Assembly: GCA_008360975.2 (NCBI GenBank)
Contig: CM039181.1
Location: forward strand, 2,836,380 to 2,900,379
Direction of reading: 5' to 3'
DNA length: 64,000 nt
From: Lichenostomus cassidix
Lineage: Eukaryota > Chordata > Aves > Passeriformes > Meliphagidae
Below, piece by piece: positions 13,651 to 26,000 of this stretch. The translations under genes were made by a program, and so were the position numbers. Every line of letters starts with the position of its first letter. The first letter of the stretch is position 1. The notes under the pieces were generated by a model. The model was given only the letters and a program-made list of their open reading frames with translations, had not been told where the DNA came from and searched no databases.

Positions 13651-13945
13651 CCTATTCGGCCTGGAGGAGACTGAGGGGAGAATTCATCATGATCTTCAGC
13701 TTCCCTGAGAGGGGAAGAGGAAGGGCAGGCACTGATCTCTCCTCTGTGGTGAGCAGTGACAGGAGCCGAGGGGTTGGCATGAAGCTGAATGAAGGAGGTT
13801 TAGGTTGGATATGAGGAAAAAGCTCTTCACAGGCTCCCGAGGGCAGTGCTCACAGCCGCAGCCTGCCGGAGCCCAGCAGTGCTCGGACAGTGCTCTCGGG
13901 CACAGTGTGACCCGCGGGCTGTCCCGCGCAGGGCCGGCAGCAGCA
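13636..13945 (+). mobile_element. CR1 LINE tail running into the CpG island
   Basis: CR1 landmarks ggcctggaggagactgaggg, gaaggaggtttaggttggat, ggctcccgagggcagtgctc and ggacagtgctctcgggcaca follow in the expected order. The last part is CpG-rich and merges with the WASHC1 CpG island. Confidence 0.65.
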
Positions 13946-14029
13946 CCCGGCTCTCCCCCAGCCCATCCCAGCCCATCCCGCCATGCCATCACTCCCTCCG
14001 GGCCCGTGAGGGCGCTCTGGCCGGGCGGA

Positions 14030-14101
14030 AGTGAGGTGTAGTGCTGGCGGCAGTGACGGCAGTGAGGGCGGAAGCGGCGCGGGGCGCGGCGCGGGCGGCA
14101 G
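14030..14101 (+). other. WASHC1: Probable WASHC1 non-coding exon 1 (5' end uncertain)
   Basis: The coding start exon begins with an acceptor, so a 5' UTR exon must exist. The best donor in the CpG island is CAG/gtgagg after 14101. The start shown is arbitrary. Later GC-rich donors, for example near 14294, are alternatives. Confidence 0.4.
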
Positions 14102-14217
14102 GTGAGGCTCGGGGCGCGCGGGGCGGCGGGGAGCGCGCGCGGGGGGCGGGGCCGGGCCGGAGCCCACAGCGCCCCGGGAGCGGCCGGGCGGGCCGATGGT
14201 CGGTGCGGGGCATGGCT

Positions 14218-14275
14218 CCGGGAACGGGAACAGCCCCGGGAACAGCCCCGGGAACGGCTCCGGGAACGGCTCCGG
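14218..14275 (+). repeat. 12-bp GC-rich tandem repeat in the CpG island
   Basis: About four to five units alternating between ccgggaacagcc and ccgggaacggct. Confidence 0.8.
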
Positions 14276-14589
14276 ACAGCGGCCGCGCCTCCGGTGGGTG
14301 CCCTGCCGCCGTGCCGGGGCTGCGGCCTGCCGTGTCTGAGGCCCGCAGGCGCTGCCCGGAGAGAGCCCCGCCAGCTGTTGGGGAGCAGAGTTGAGCGGCG
14401 ACTGTTTGGGAGGCACGGCAGGGCTGGGAGATGGTTCGTTGCACGTCTTGTCCTGCGGTGCTTCAGGAGGAGCGTTGCCCGCAGGTCGGGGAGGTGATGC
14501 TGGCCCTGTGGCCGGTGCTGTGAGGCCATTTGTCCAGTTCGGGGTCCGAAGGGCTGCAGAGCCTGCAGAGGGCCCGGTGAGAGCGACAG

Positions 14590-14812
14590 GGTTGAGTAAG
14601 GGGCTGGAGCATCTGTCTTGCAAGGACAGGCTGGGGAGCTGGGCCTGTTCAGCGTCGAAAAAAGATTTTCCAGGCAGGTTGTGGAGTCTCCCTCACTGGA
14701 TATTCAAGGAGCATTTGGGTGTCACCCTGTGCCAGCTGCTCTAGGATGACTCTGATTAACCAGATGACACACTAAGGTCCCTTCCAACCTGACCGGTTCT
14801 TGATAGGCCAGT
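14590..14812 (+). mobile_element. CR1 LINE tail with internal deletion
   Basis: Begins with the CR1 segment aaggggctggagcatctgtc and gagctgggcctgttcagcgt, jumps near 14658 and continues with aggttgtggagtctccctca, ccagctgctctaggatgact and aggtcccttccaacctgacc. Confidence 0.75.
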
Positions 14813-17800
14813 ATTTGTGCAGTTACAGTGATTTGCCAAATAAAACCATAGTGTCAGGGTTTACAAGTGAACCTAAGTGCTGATGTGATAATTGCAACTA
14901 CTGGGATAATCTTTTTCTATGTTCAAAATAAAGAATGAGTTGGCCAGCAACAAAGGCCACAGGGCTACTAGACCTGTCTGTGCACATGAAGAAAGGAAAG
15001 GATGCTGATGAATGTGGAGAACATTGTGGATTCACATCCAGCAGTGATGGTCATTGACAGTATTTATTTCAGTAATCACCAGAGATCCTGTGATAAGGTT
15101 TTCCCCCTCCTTTTTATTTTTTTTATGGTGGTTTTGTGATTTTTTTGTTTCAGTTATTAAATGTGGTTTAGATATTGAAAGATTGAATAGCACCTGGATA
15201 TTCCCAAATGCTCTTTCCAAAAAAGAGGCTCTTCATCCCCGTGCAGAGGAGGTTAATCCTTGACTCTGTGCAAATCACAGTTCATCTCCCAACAACGAGT
15301 TTGGTGTAGTGCTGACTGTGGTTGTGGCATTTCACGTGGTTGAGGCAAATGTCAGCTGGGAGTTTGCCTGAAATGACCTCTTTATTTCACGGAGGTTGCA
15401 TGGCTGGTGTTGCTGGCAGTGATTTGCAGACCGGGCTGACCTACCCTGGAGGAGATGAGGTAAAACTGAAACTGCCCCTCTTCCTTGCCAGTTCCCTGAA
15501 ACGTGGAACCTTCCTGGAGCAGGGAAGGGAAGCAGAGTGGAGAGTGCTGCTCTTGCCAGAGGCAAGGCTGGAAGCAAAGTGACTTTGGCATGTCCTTGTA
15601 GAGACTTTTCTGCATGACAGATTTCTGGGAATCAAAGGTGCTCCGGTCAACTGTCCCCTGCTTAGATTTTATTTTAGGAAGGTTGGCTGATAGGTTTTCC
15701 TGATATTTCATTATGTTTGTCTTGTCTGAGTAGTAAAGCTGGGATGTAGAGGCAGCCTGATAAATCTCTATATTTTTGGGATGCTTTGAATGGGGGGAGC
15801 CAGCCACACCTCCAGAGCCCTGAGGCAAAAAGTGCCTGAGGCACTCCCAAGAGCAGCACAGGCTGCTATTCTTAGCATCTGCCCTTCTTCTATCACTCTG
15901 GATATTTAAACTGAGTTTTAAATCTTCATTCCTTCAGATAAAAAGTGCTGTTCTCTCAGCTCAGGAGTTCATGGGCCAGAGAACTGAAAGCAGATTATTC
16001 CAGGAGCTGCTCTGCAATCTGGTTTGTGGGTAATACCAGGTAACTGCAGGCACTGCAAGCTCAGCTTGGGGAGTGAAAGGGAAGGGTGGAAATTGAGGGC
16101 TGGGGAAAGATAGTTCTGAGATAATCCTGAAGGCAGATTTTTTTTTGGTAACATTTTTGTAGATTAAAGGTAATGTGCAGAGGAAGAAGAGGATTATGTC
16201 TGAAATTGTTACGTTTCCCATGGCTGTGGTGTAAGAGATTGAAGGGAATCGTTTTTATCGCTCGAAAAAGCAATTTCTGTAGCTAGCCAGCTCTGCTTAG
16301 ACTCCTTCACAAGATAACCTTTCCCAGAAAATAGTCCATCCAGGTGTCATTTTTTTTTGACCCAGCTTTTTGTCAGCTCCTGTCAATCAGGCCACTCTGT
16401 CAGGATATTCCTTCTGGCAAATGTGAACTTCCTTATATAGTGAGTTCCTCTCCTGTCACCTTCCAGAAATGCAAACACTCCCTTTGCTTTTGAATGTATA
16501 AAATGGGCAGGAACTGATTTGATTCCCAGTTTGATTTGGTTGTCTGCTTAATTCAATATCTCAGGATTTGCTTTAATACTGCATGAGCCTGGGAACTGTA
16601 AAACTCCAGAACTTTGGAGCAGAGGGTACTGAATGTGGAGGTGAAAAACAGGACATTGTGCATCAGGGTTTGTTGCAGTGGTTTGATTTCCAGCTAAGGT
16701 CCCTTTGCAGGAGGGTGAAGCTGATTTTGCACCAGAAAATTAGAAGGAAAAATATACAGGATTTTTTTTTATTTTGTATGTTTCTGGAAGTAAGTATTGC
16801 TGTGGTCTGACAGTGAGAATAAGAAACTCCAAACGTTCTGCAGGAAGCTCTACAGCAGCATTCTGGTTAGCCTGGTTTTGGAACTCCAGTGTTTAAGGGA
16901 ATTTATTGCAGAGAAATGGCTCTTCAGAGGACTTTACATAGCCAGTGACTTCTGTGTGCTTCAGGCATACAAAACCAAAGTGCCCCTGTTTAGGAAATGG
17001 AAGAAAGAGCTGTGGATGCTTGGGATGAGATGTCTGTTTGGGATGAGATTCTCAGCTTTATTTGTGGTGCCTGTGTAGGAGGTGTAGCTGAGCTATTTGT
17101 TTAGGCGTCTTTTGTAATAAATAGTGATAGGAAGGGAAAGCAGGCAATTAGCAGAGTGTTTGTGGTCAGATGTATGTGGCTGCCCTAGAATCTGATCAAT
17201 TGTTCATCAGAGCCTTTGATTGTCTCCATTACTGATGAGAGCCAAAGGTGGCAGCCACAGAGGGGATTATCTGATTAACTTTAGATATCAACATCTGTCT
17301 GTCAAAATGAGCTTTATATATCCAGCTGGAGGAAGTCGATTTCAGCCTGTGCTTAGAGGACAGGGCTTTCTCAGCAAGGTGATGCACTGAGGGAGGGAGG
17401 GAGGCTGCCTGTGCTTCACAAAACAGAGCCTGGTGTTGAGGGGAAAGATTCTCCTGAAGACAGCAGTGGCTTAGAGGGAATCTGAGTTTATGGAACTGGC
17501 AGGATTGAAGTGCACCTCTAAAGTCTTTTAAGGCTCTACTTTTCAGATTCTCTAAAAAAAAAATTATGTGATAGCATTCTCTCTTCTGGAGAGTCAATAT
17601 AATTTGTTTGTACCTGATCCATCTCTAAATGTCAGGTGTTTTGCAATTTGCCAAGGAGTTGTGATATGCTTTTGTAAAGCTGGGCTCTGAGATCACAAAT
17701 TTTGATTCCTTGTCTTAAGCCTGAGTGGAATAGGGCAGCATGTGACAAACCAATGAATCTAAGCTGGGAGAATGATGGCTTCTAAAGCTTTCCACTGTCC

Positions 17801-20037
17801 TGCCCTGTTGCCAGTTTCTGTATCTGGGGAACTCCAGCTCCTCAGTTTAATTCACTCCTTGAGAGTGGGCAGAGTGGGACAGCTGGAAAGGAAAGCCTTT
17901 TTGCTGCAGAAATAGCACTGGGAGACAAAATCCCAGCTGATGTCAGCCACTCCAAAGATGGAGAAACCCCAGTCTTCATAGTTTTGTCAAAAATAGCTAC
18001 TTGAGGTCTTGAAAACAAAGCAGTAACATCTACACTGCAGTTTGAGGGTGCTACTATGAGACATCTAGTAACATGAGCACCCTGGTGCAGCACAGCCTGC
18101 TATGGGGCTTAATTAGGGTCTTATTAATGCTTTCATCACTGCCTTGCAGCCTTCAGATGGTGATTAGACCTATTTATAGGGGCAGAGTTCCTTAATATTC
18201 AGCACAGTGTACTTCTTGCCAATCAAATCAGTAGCATCTGCATCTTTGATTGCTGCTTAATAACACTGTAGAACGTGGTTAATTAAAAAATATAAATAGA
18301 CTTTTCATCCTCTTAACTTATCAAAGTGCTTCTCTCCTTCCCCCACCTTGCTTCCCCAAAAATAAGGTGAAGTTGGATTAGCACAGGGACTGTGGTGAAG
18401 CTCTCATCTCACTGCTGGAAATGCATCCTGTTCTATCCAGGATAGTTACCTCCTGTGTGCTCTGCTGGAGGACTAAATTTCATCCCCTCCTGTGAATGTC
18501 AAGACAGGGCAGAACAATTGCTGCGCAGTAAAAGGATTTATATGTAGGCTCTTGCTGCATTTGAGCAATTTCTAGCTTTTGTTTCAGTGTCTACATCTGT
18601 GTGAGTGTATGTGCAACACATTGCCTTATCCTGCCCCTGAACAGGAGGAGCATATGCAGTGACATGTTTTGCTTCTCTAGCATTTCAAGTCTCTTTTTTA
18701 AATACAGTTCTCTGTTTTTGCAGCTATTAAACTCATAGGAGCATGCTTTGTCTGTGGAGGGCAAGGTGAGATCATTATATTAACAATTCTTTTTTTTTTC
18801 CCTTGGAGGATTTAATTCTGATATTTTGTTGGTATAGCCTCTAGGCAAGCCTCCAGCACAATCAGGGTATGACTTGAATATGCCACCAGATTTGACCATT
18901 TGACAATATTTGTCCAGGTAAACATGGCAGAAAGTATTACATGTAAGAAATTACTTTCAGGGAGGAATTTGGGATGACTTCTCACTGTTAACCAGGTTAT
19001 GAATGTGACTTTCCTCTATCAGAGGAGACAACACTTTCTGATAAGCTATACCCAGAGCCTGTCTACTCCATCTTTTGGGTGTTAAATCTTAACCTGTAGC
19101 TCATTTGTGTTCCCACTGTGGAGTGATATGTGCAGAGGGATATGCAGACCTGTATTTTATTGCATATAGCTGATCTCTGTGTCCTCACACAAGGCATTGA
19201 TCTTCTGTTAGGATCCTACAAAAGAGAGACATAAGGTTAGAGTTAGCCTGTTACTTCTTTTTGGAGATGTTAGTGCCTGTGGGAATTAAAGGCCTCTAGT
19301 TCTTGCTGCCTTTCCAGTGCAGTGACAGAAGCAGCAGCACAGTAATTGCTAAAGCAGCCCTTGTAGCTTTGAAGTACACACACTGATTTTTTTCGAAGTA
19401 TGTAATCCCTCTTCTCCCCTGAGCCCTCTCTTTTTAGCTTCTTGAAGCATGTTAAGGAAGCAGGTATTGTTGATGGCTTGTTTTTTTTTCTCCCTTTATT
19501 TTCACAGCAAAATACACATCTGGTAAGTGCTTGTAGATAGCTTTACATTCTGCCTGTGTTGAGGGCAGCCAAGCTGTTTTCTTAATATTGCCTTTATCTG
19601 TGTTCCTTTGAAAATCTCAGTTATTTTAATGTTGTGGGGATTTTTTGTTTGTAGATAATCATCCCAGTGGTCAATCCTCCACAGAGCAATATTTTCTAAA
19701 GAACTTGGGGAAGTTGCTTCTTTCACAAACTCTGTTTACTCTGTAACAAGTTCTCTTGGGCTTAGCCTTAATGTAAGAAGTTTTATTCTTATGCAGAAAT
19801 GAGAGGTAAACCCAAGAGGTGAGCAAAGTAGGTGGAGTGTTTCTCTAGCTATCCAGAGCAGTGAATTGTGTACTTCCTTTTCCAGGTGCAGAGCTGCAAA
19901 TCTCCACATATCCCTCAGAGTATTAGACTTGGCTCTGATGAGTGAACAGTTGATTCCAAATGCCTGAAAACCCTGGAGTGCTCAGCCTGTGTCTGTCCTG
20001 CTTTAAGTCTTCTGGAAAGGCGAGACAGTGGTGGAGA

Positions 20038-20252
20038 CTGATTGTGTGTTTCCCACTCCTGATTGTGTGTTTCCCACTCCTGATTCTGCGTTTCCCACTC
20101 CTGATTCTGCGTTTCCCACTCCTGATTCTGCGTTTCCCACTCCTGATTCTGCGTTTCCCACTCCTGATTCTGCCTTTCCCACTCCTGATTCTGCCTTTCC
20201 CACTCCTGATTCTGCCTTTCCCACTGCTGGTTCTGCCTTTCCCACTGCTGCT
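20038..20252 (+). repeat. 21-bp minisatellite, 10 copies, WASHC1 intron 1
   Basis: The unit is tgattctgcgtttcccactcc; the tttccca core recurs exactly every 21 bp from about 20048 to 20237. The first copies carry gtgtg in place of ctgcg and the last two have gctgg/gctgc changes. Confidence 0.95.
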
Positions 20253-22879
20253 AAAGCTTTTGCCAGTGTGAGTGTTGGAAATGAGAGGGAGAGAGCAGCT
20301 TTGAGTGCAAAGGGACAGCCACCAGCCCTGAGGAGCTTTAGCCAGCTTGCCTGAGGTGAAAGGCACAGACAGCTTAAGGCAGAAGTGCAAATCTGAGCAG
20401 TCAGTAGCTCTAGTCAGAACTTCCAAATCAGGACATAGCACTTGGAAGCAGGTGGTGCAGTGAGAAAACAACCTTCTTCTCTTTGTTTTACTTTAATAAA
20501 GTGAATGAGGTTGTTATATAACACCAAAGCATATTTGTCTTGATCATGAAAGTTGACATAGAAAAAATAATTGAATAAAGAATGGCTGGGGCCCCCAGAT
20601 GCTGCAGCTCTTTTCCAGAGCCTCTTTGATCACAAAAAAATGAAGCTCTGAATTGCTGTTTCTTCTTCCTTGTGTGACCCATTGGTGGTCACAGCACTAA
20701 TGATTAACTCTCCTGGGTGATCTGACATCTGCTTTTGTGACTCATTCTTGCTTTGGGCACGTGTGTCCATTTCTCACTGTAGCGTCAGAGGATTTCTTGC
20801 CAGCTGTCATCATTCCAGCATGCTGTACTTCCTGTTGAAACACACCAGCTCCCTATGTAAAATTCTGGAGTGATATTGGAAGCAGTTTGTTGCTTTGCTG
20901 GAATTCCCTTCCATATGTAAGATATAAGCAGTTTCTTTGCACCTTCGTTGTTTATGTTACATGATGGCTTGGCACCCATTGGATAGGGTGGAAGAGTTGA
21001 CATATTTCTATTATGCAGCAGTTTTTTGGTTTGTTTTTGTTGTTTTGTTTTTTTTTAATGCAGTCTGGAGCTTCTCTCTGCAGGGAAAGAAATGGTTTGG
21101 GAGTAGCTAGAGGCACACTGCTCCTGCATGTGAACATCTGTCAGCAGCTGGACTGAGCTTGGTTTTAGAAAGGTCACTAGAAGAATTAGGATTGGTCAGA
21201 GTCTGAGAGATCATATTGGGGCTGTATAATCTCATCTGGCCTCAAGGGGTGAAAAGCTTGGCTTTGTCAGGATTACCTTTACACAGGAATGGTTTTGATA
21301 ATAAAGCAAGTTTGAGAAGTTTCCTTCTTGCCCCTGCTTCCCACTATGCGTCATGACTGGGCAATTACAGCTGTTTATCTGGCTGCAGCAAATTGGGTCA
21401 TTGAACTGATTTGAGTTAAAAATAGGCATCCCAAACATCAGCAGCACTGATGCAACAGCAGAGCTGTGACCAGTGGCAGGGAGGATCACAAACTCCTTTT
21501 GCTGCTGGGGCCAGAGCAACTCCTAACCACGTCCTTGCTGTGTTATCTGACTGCTTTGTTCTGTGTGACAGTCAAATAGTAGGTTTGAATGGAAAAGGAT
21601 TCAAGCTTGATTGTGGTCAGCAGATCAAAAACTGCTGTCTCAAAATTAGCTGTACTCCTCTCAGATTAACTTGTATGCTTTACAGCTCTAAATAATAATT
21701 TCCTGTCTGCTGAGTAGGCCCAGTCAAGAAGACTAATCAGTGTGTAAACATTGCTGCTAAAGAGTGCAGATACAGAGTCTGGCTGCCAGTGATGCATGAA
21801 ATGAAACAGAATAGGTCTAGGCTTCCTAGACTGGCAGCAGAGCCAGCTCTCTAATGGATGGGCTTCATCTTGCAAATTTGTTAACTGTGGAAAGGCTTCT
21901 ACGTGTCCTTACATCTCATATGATTCATTACTAAACATCCCCACCAAAAAAAATCCCAAAACAATCCCACATCCCAAAAGAATACCCTTCAAATAACAGC
22001 CACATCTCATGTACAGAAAGCTTTTCCTACCCTACTGTTGTATCATCTTGAAGGTCAAATTTGGACAGGGTAGATGGTGTTTCTTAAATCTCCAGAAATG
22101 GCTGCAGTCTAAGCTGTTACCTCTTCATTTTGTGAAGCAAGATATGGAATTGAAAGAATGTGTGAGGACCTCTCTAAAGTTGCACACATGTGAAACATTT
22201 TGGTGACTGGTGAGGTTTGAGATGTGAAAGGATTCTAAAACAAGGAGGCTTCTTTCAAGATAGTTACTAAGGACAAATCCAGTCACCAGAAGCAACAAGC
22301 AGCTCCTGGGAATCTCAGAATGGAAGAACTCTCATTAACCTACTTGGAGCAAGGGGCTGTGAGCACATGCATGCCCTGTAATTTCATGCCTGCTGTTCTT
22401 GGAAGGGACTGACGGTGTGTTTCTTGGAGCAGAAGTGTAAGATGAAATACTGCCTTTTACTAATGGGGTTGGCTGACCTGAAATACATCCACATGGAATA
22501 TGAGGAAAGGGAGGAGGGGGTAGGGTGGTTTCTGACAAGTCATTGCCACCCTGGACTGACTTTGTTTCTAAGTTGGTCTTTGTTTTCAGCACAGTACCGA
22601 GCAGAGATTTGTTAAGTAGCATGCTAAAATAAAATTATAGTTCCCAAGAACAGTCAGAGAAGCAAGAGGCTCCCACCTCACTGTAGCTGCCTTGAATTTA
22701 TTAAAAATCCAATATGTCAACCTCACTACTTACGCTTTTCTCCTCAGCACACCAATTCTGTGGCAAACGCTTTCATAAAATAATTAGTGGAGCGGAAGAT
22801 AGAGCTCCCTGAATAACTGCTGTGATAAAATGGCAGCATGTTTACTGTAATGACCTATTTGTTCTTTCCTTTAGGTACA

Positions 22880-23028
22880 ATGGCCACAGTAGCCCAGAAG
22901 CACTTTTTGGAAGGGCAGCCATACTCAGTGCCCCTGATCCAGCCAGACCTACGCAGGGAGGAGGCTGTGCAGCAGGTGGCAGATGCACTTCAGTATCTGC
23001 AAAAGGTATCAGGCGATATCTTCAACAG
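22880..23028 (+). CDS. WASHC1: WASHC1 coding exon 2 (start codon)
   Basis: The acceptor is ag at 22873-22874, so the exon itself begins at 22875 with 5 nt of 5' UTR. It codes residues 1-50 ([12 protein letters not shown]... ending SGDIFN plus two bases of Arg). The donor is gtaaag at 23029. Confidence 0.95.
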
Positions 23029-26000
23029 GTAAAGTGCTCTCCTGGGGGGTTGGGTGCTTATTATTCAGCTTTACAAAACAAGAGTGCTGTGATCAGGTTG
23101 CAGCAGTGAAAGGGCATTGTGTTGGTAAGCAATGGAAGTTCAGAAAAAGGGATAAAAGAGGACCAGATGCACTTCAATACGAGTTTATTAGATTTGAGTC
23201 TGTCAAAGTTAAGCATAATGAAATGGCTGCAGTTAGCCAGAGATTGTTGGTTATTAATTTTTTATTCAGTGGCAGACTTCCACAAATTGCATTACTGCTT
23301 CTGCTGCACTTATCCTTTATTCCTTCTTGCTCATGTATCAAAGGAGAGGCTTTGTTATTTAGAGTGTGTTGAAGATACGTCTTTTTGAGTCATTGTACTT
23401 GAAGCAGTGAGGTAGAAAAAGCCTCTTTGTTCAGATCTCTGGGATGTACAAACTGTTCTCTTTGGGCTTCTGGTGTTTTGCACTTCCCTTTTTGTGTGTT
23501 GGAAGGGCTGAGTGCATGAGATTGGGATTCTTGCCACAGCATCATAATCCATCTAAGCCCATTTCTTCAAGGATTTGGTCCATACTTGGCACCTCTTGCA
23601 TATGATCATCTTTAGGATTGGATCTATAAGACTGAGGAGAGTAGAGAGATTCTTGTGTTTGCTTGCACATGATGGTAGATAATGTGCTTTTTTCCATACA
23701 GGGCCATCTTCAGCATCTCAGTGCTCTGAATTGGTTTGTAGTATCACTGGTATGGAAACAGAGCAACCTTTATCTTCTCATAGTCTAATTTGCAAAAGCA
23801 CATGCCTTGCTTTCAGCAGGTCTTGTGACTATATAGTTTAATTTATCATGGTGTGAGCATCATGGCATTCTGTCTTTTTGTGAGTTTTGGAGGGTTTTTA
23901 AGGGGTAGATGGAAGTTCTTTGGTTTTTGATAGTGATACTTTATAGAGCAGCCTCTAGGGAAAGAGCAGTCAGTAAGGCTGAGCTCTTTGAGGATCATTG
24001 AGAGAAATAAAGGCTTTCCACTGGAATAGTGTTTGTTTGGACAAGGGCTGTGTGGGCTGGATTAGGCTGAACACAAGGTCTCCTTTTTTGTGCTTTTTGC
24101 AGTAGGGGAACTTCATGATCTAAGGCTGGGAGAAGGCTTTCTAGAGCTGCCATAAACATGTGGGAAGCACCTCTCAGACTTGGGGCTGGTTGGCAGTGCT
24201 GTCCCTCTCTGTGGGGCAAATAAAGTTGTTGATAATACAGGAGTTGTTCTTTCTCTGTCTCTATTTTTTCTCTCCTCACTGCTGTCTAACACAGTACCCT
24301 GTAATTTCCCTAGGGAGACAAGCCTGCTGCTTTGTATGCAAGTCACTCCTGAGTACTGAGCAGTGACTGTGATGCTGTTCCCTCACTCTTTGGTGCACTC
24401 ATGACTTTTAATTACCAATTTTCTCCAACAACAGAGGCTTCATTGGGTTCTTTGTTTGCTTTGCCTTTCCTCTGAGGTCTTGGCTCTCTGATATAATTAA
24501 TAGCGATTTAGTAATTATGCAGGCATCTGATTAGAAGTTCCATGACCTTGGTTGTTCCATGTCAATCAAGGGGCAAAGCTTTCAAGGTGAGAACTTTGCC
24601 ACTTAGTGAAGAGTGACCTTTTATCTTCCCTTTCCTGAGATAAGGCAGCTCTGTCTTCCATTTCCAGGAAGGAGCTGCCTTATCTGGGGAAGCTGACTGT
24701 TCTGATCTGCAAAACAGCAGCTTGCAGTGCTGATGGAGAGGAAACTTGTTCACTGTGGGAGACTTGGCTGAGTGTGTCAAACTCATTACTTCAGCACTAC
24801 AGATGTTCTGAGCTTGTTTTGTGGGAACAGTTGGATTGCTACAGTGCTTTTGAGAGTGGCAAGCCAATCTGTAGTTTGTTGAAGGTGGAGTGAAAGTGTC
24901 TCTGACTCTCTGAAAAAAGGAAAATTTCCACAATTAGATCTTTGTTTTCATTTTAGCTAATCAAAGTTTCTGCTCAGAATTGTTGCTGACGTGACAATTG
25001 AGTATGAATTTTTAAAATGGATGTGTCAAGATGACACAAGAAAGACACCTTTCCATTTAGGGAATTAGAAGAAAATAAAAGGAGCTTTCCTCCTCTTTCC
25101 CCCTTTTTGGGCAATTTGGGAAATAACCCATGTGACAAGTCTCTGCCAACCTCTCTTCTTTCTAATCATTCTCAAAGAAGCCTAATTGCTCTTAAGTTTA
25201 ACTGTGGCAAGGTACTTGGTGAATGAGACACTGCAGAGTTTGTTAGTTCATAGACAATCAAGGGATGTGCAGCTGCAAAACCACAAGTGCACTATGGCTG
25301 AGACCCAGAGCATCCCCAGCCTTGGACAGCATACCATTCCTGCTTAAAACATAAATATTCTAACATAGGCAATCTGACATAACATCTCTTTGAGTTTAAC
25401 TCCTAGACTTTTGAGAAGGATTTTTAGTCACAGGAGGTGGGACGACAAATTTAAACACTCAATTAACAGTAGTCTTTCATCTATTTGTTTTCTCATTACC
25501 AGCATTTTCTGGGTGGGAGCTTGTGTTGGAATCATGTGCTGTGGAATATTTTACTGCAATGTTGTTGTGATAAGTACTTGAAATAGATGATGGGTTTAGA
25601 TTTCCTGATATGCCCCCCTAGTTAGGTAGGTTTGTCCTTTGGGATTTCTCAGTTTCTGAGGAGTTTGTGTTGGCAGGAAATGTTAATAATCTCTAGTATT
25701 GTCAGTTTGCTATTCAAAGTGTTCACTTTTGGTAATAGATTTGTGGAAAATTGCTTTTGCAAGTTATCTCATGGAGTGTTACAGCAGTAGAAAGAAATCA
25801 AATACTTGGGATTGGAATGTTGTTATCAAGATCCTGTTTTCCTTTCCTGGGATCCAACCCCAAGTTGTCCAGTGTACAAAATTTCTTATCCTTGCACTTC
25901 TTTTATTCAGTTTATAGGATAATTTCTGGTTGTTATTTTTTAAAATCTTTATTCAGTGTCTTTTGCTTGTCTGGAATAATATTTTGCTAAACCAATGTAT

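Larger units (their letters stand above)
13900..14560 (+). promoter_or_regulatory. WASHC1: CpG island, probable WASHC1 promoter
   Basis: Dense CpG and GC-box-like sequence stands out from AT-rich flanks and is the only CpG island upstream of WASHC1 exon 2. It contains a good donor (CAG/gtgagg at 14101/14102) and a roughly 12-bp tandem repeat at about 14218-14275. Assignment to WASHC1 rests on strand, position and lack of any other plus-strand gene; the transcription start cannot be fixed by eye. Confidence 0.65.
14102..22874 (+). other. WASHC1: WASHC1 intron 1 (8.8 kb)
   Basis: Starts from the inferred exon 1 donor. Contains a CR1 tail, a 21-bp minisatellite and AT-rich stretches. I see no nested gene. 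Confidence 0.5.

Noticed and set aside
13696..14623. Long overlapping reading frames (up to 277 residues) on both strands of the CpG island
   Set aside because: GC-rich sequence lacks stop codons. The peptides are Arg/Pro/Ala low complexity and overlap a CR1 tail and a 12-bp repeat.
20038..20252. CRISPR-like array
   Set aside because: Units are contiguous with no unique spacers, and the genome is vertebrate.
19923..20471. Reading frames of 80-182 residues with heptad repeats
   Set aside because: Produced by the 21-bp minisatellite, which stays open in several frames; no splice or domain support.
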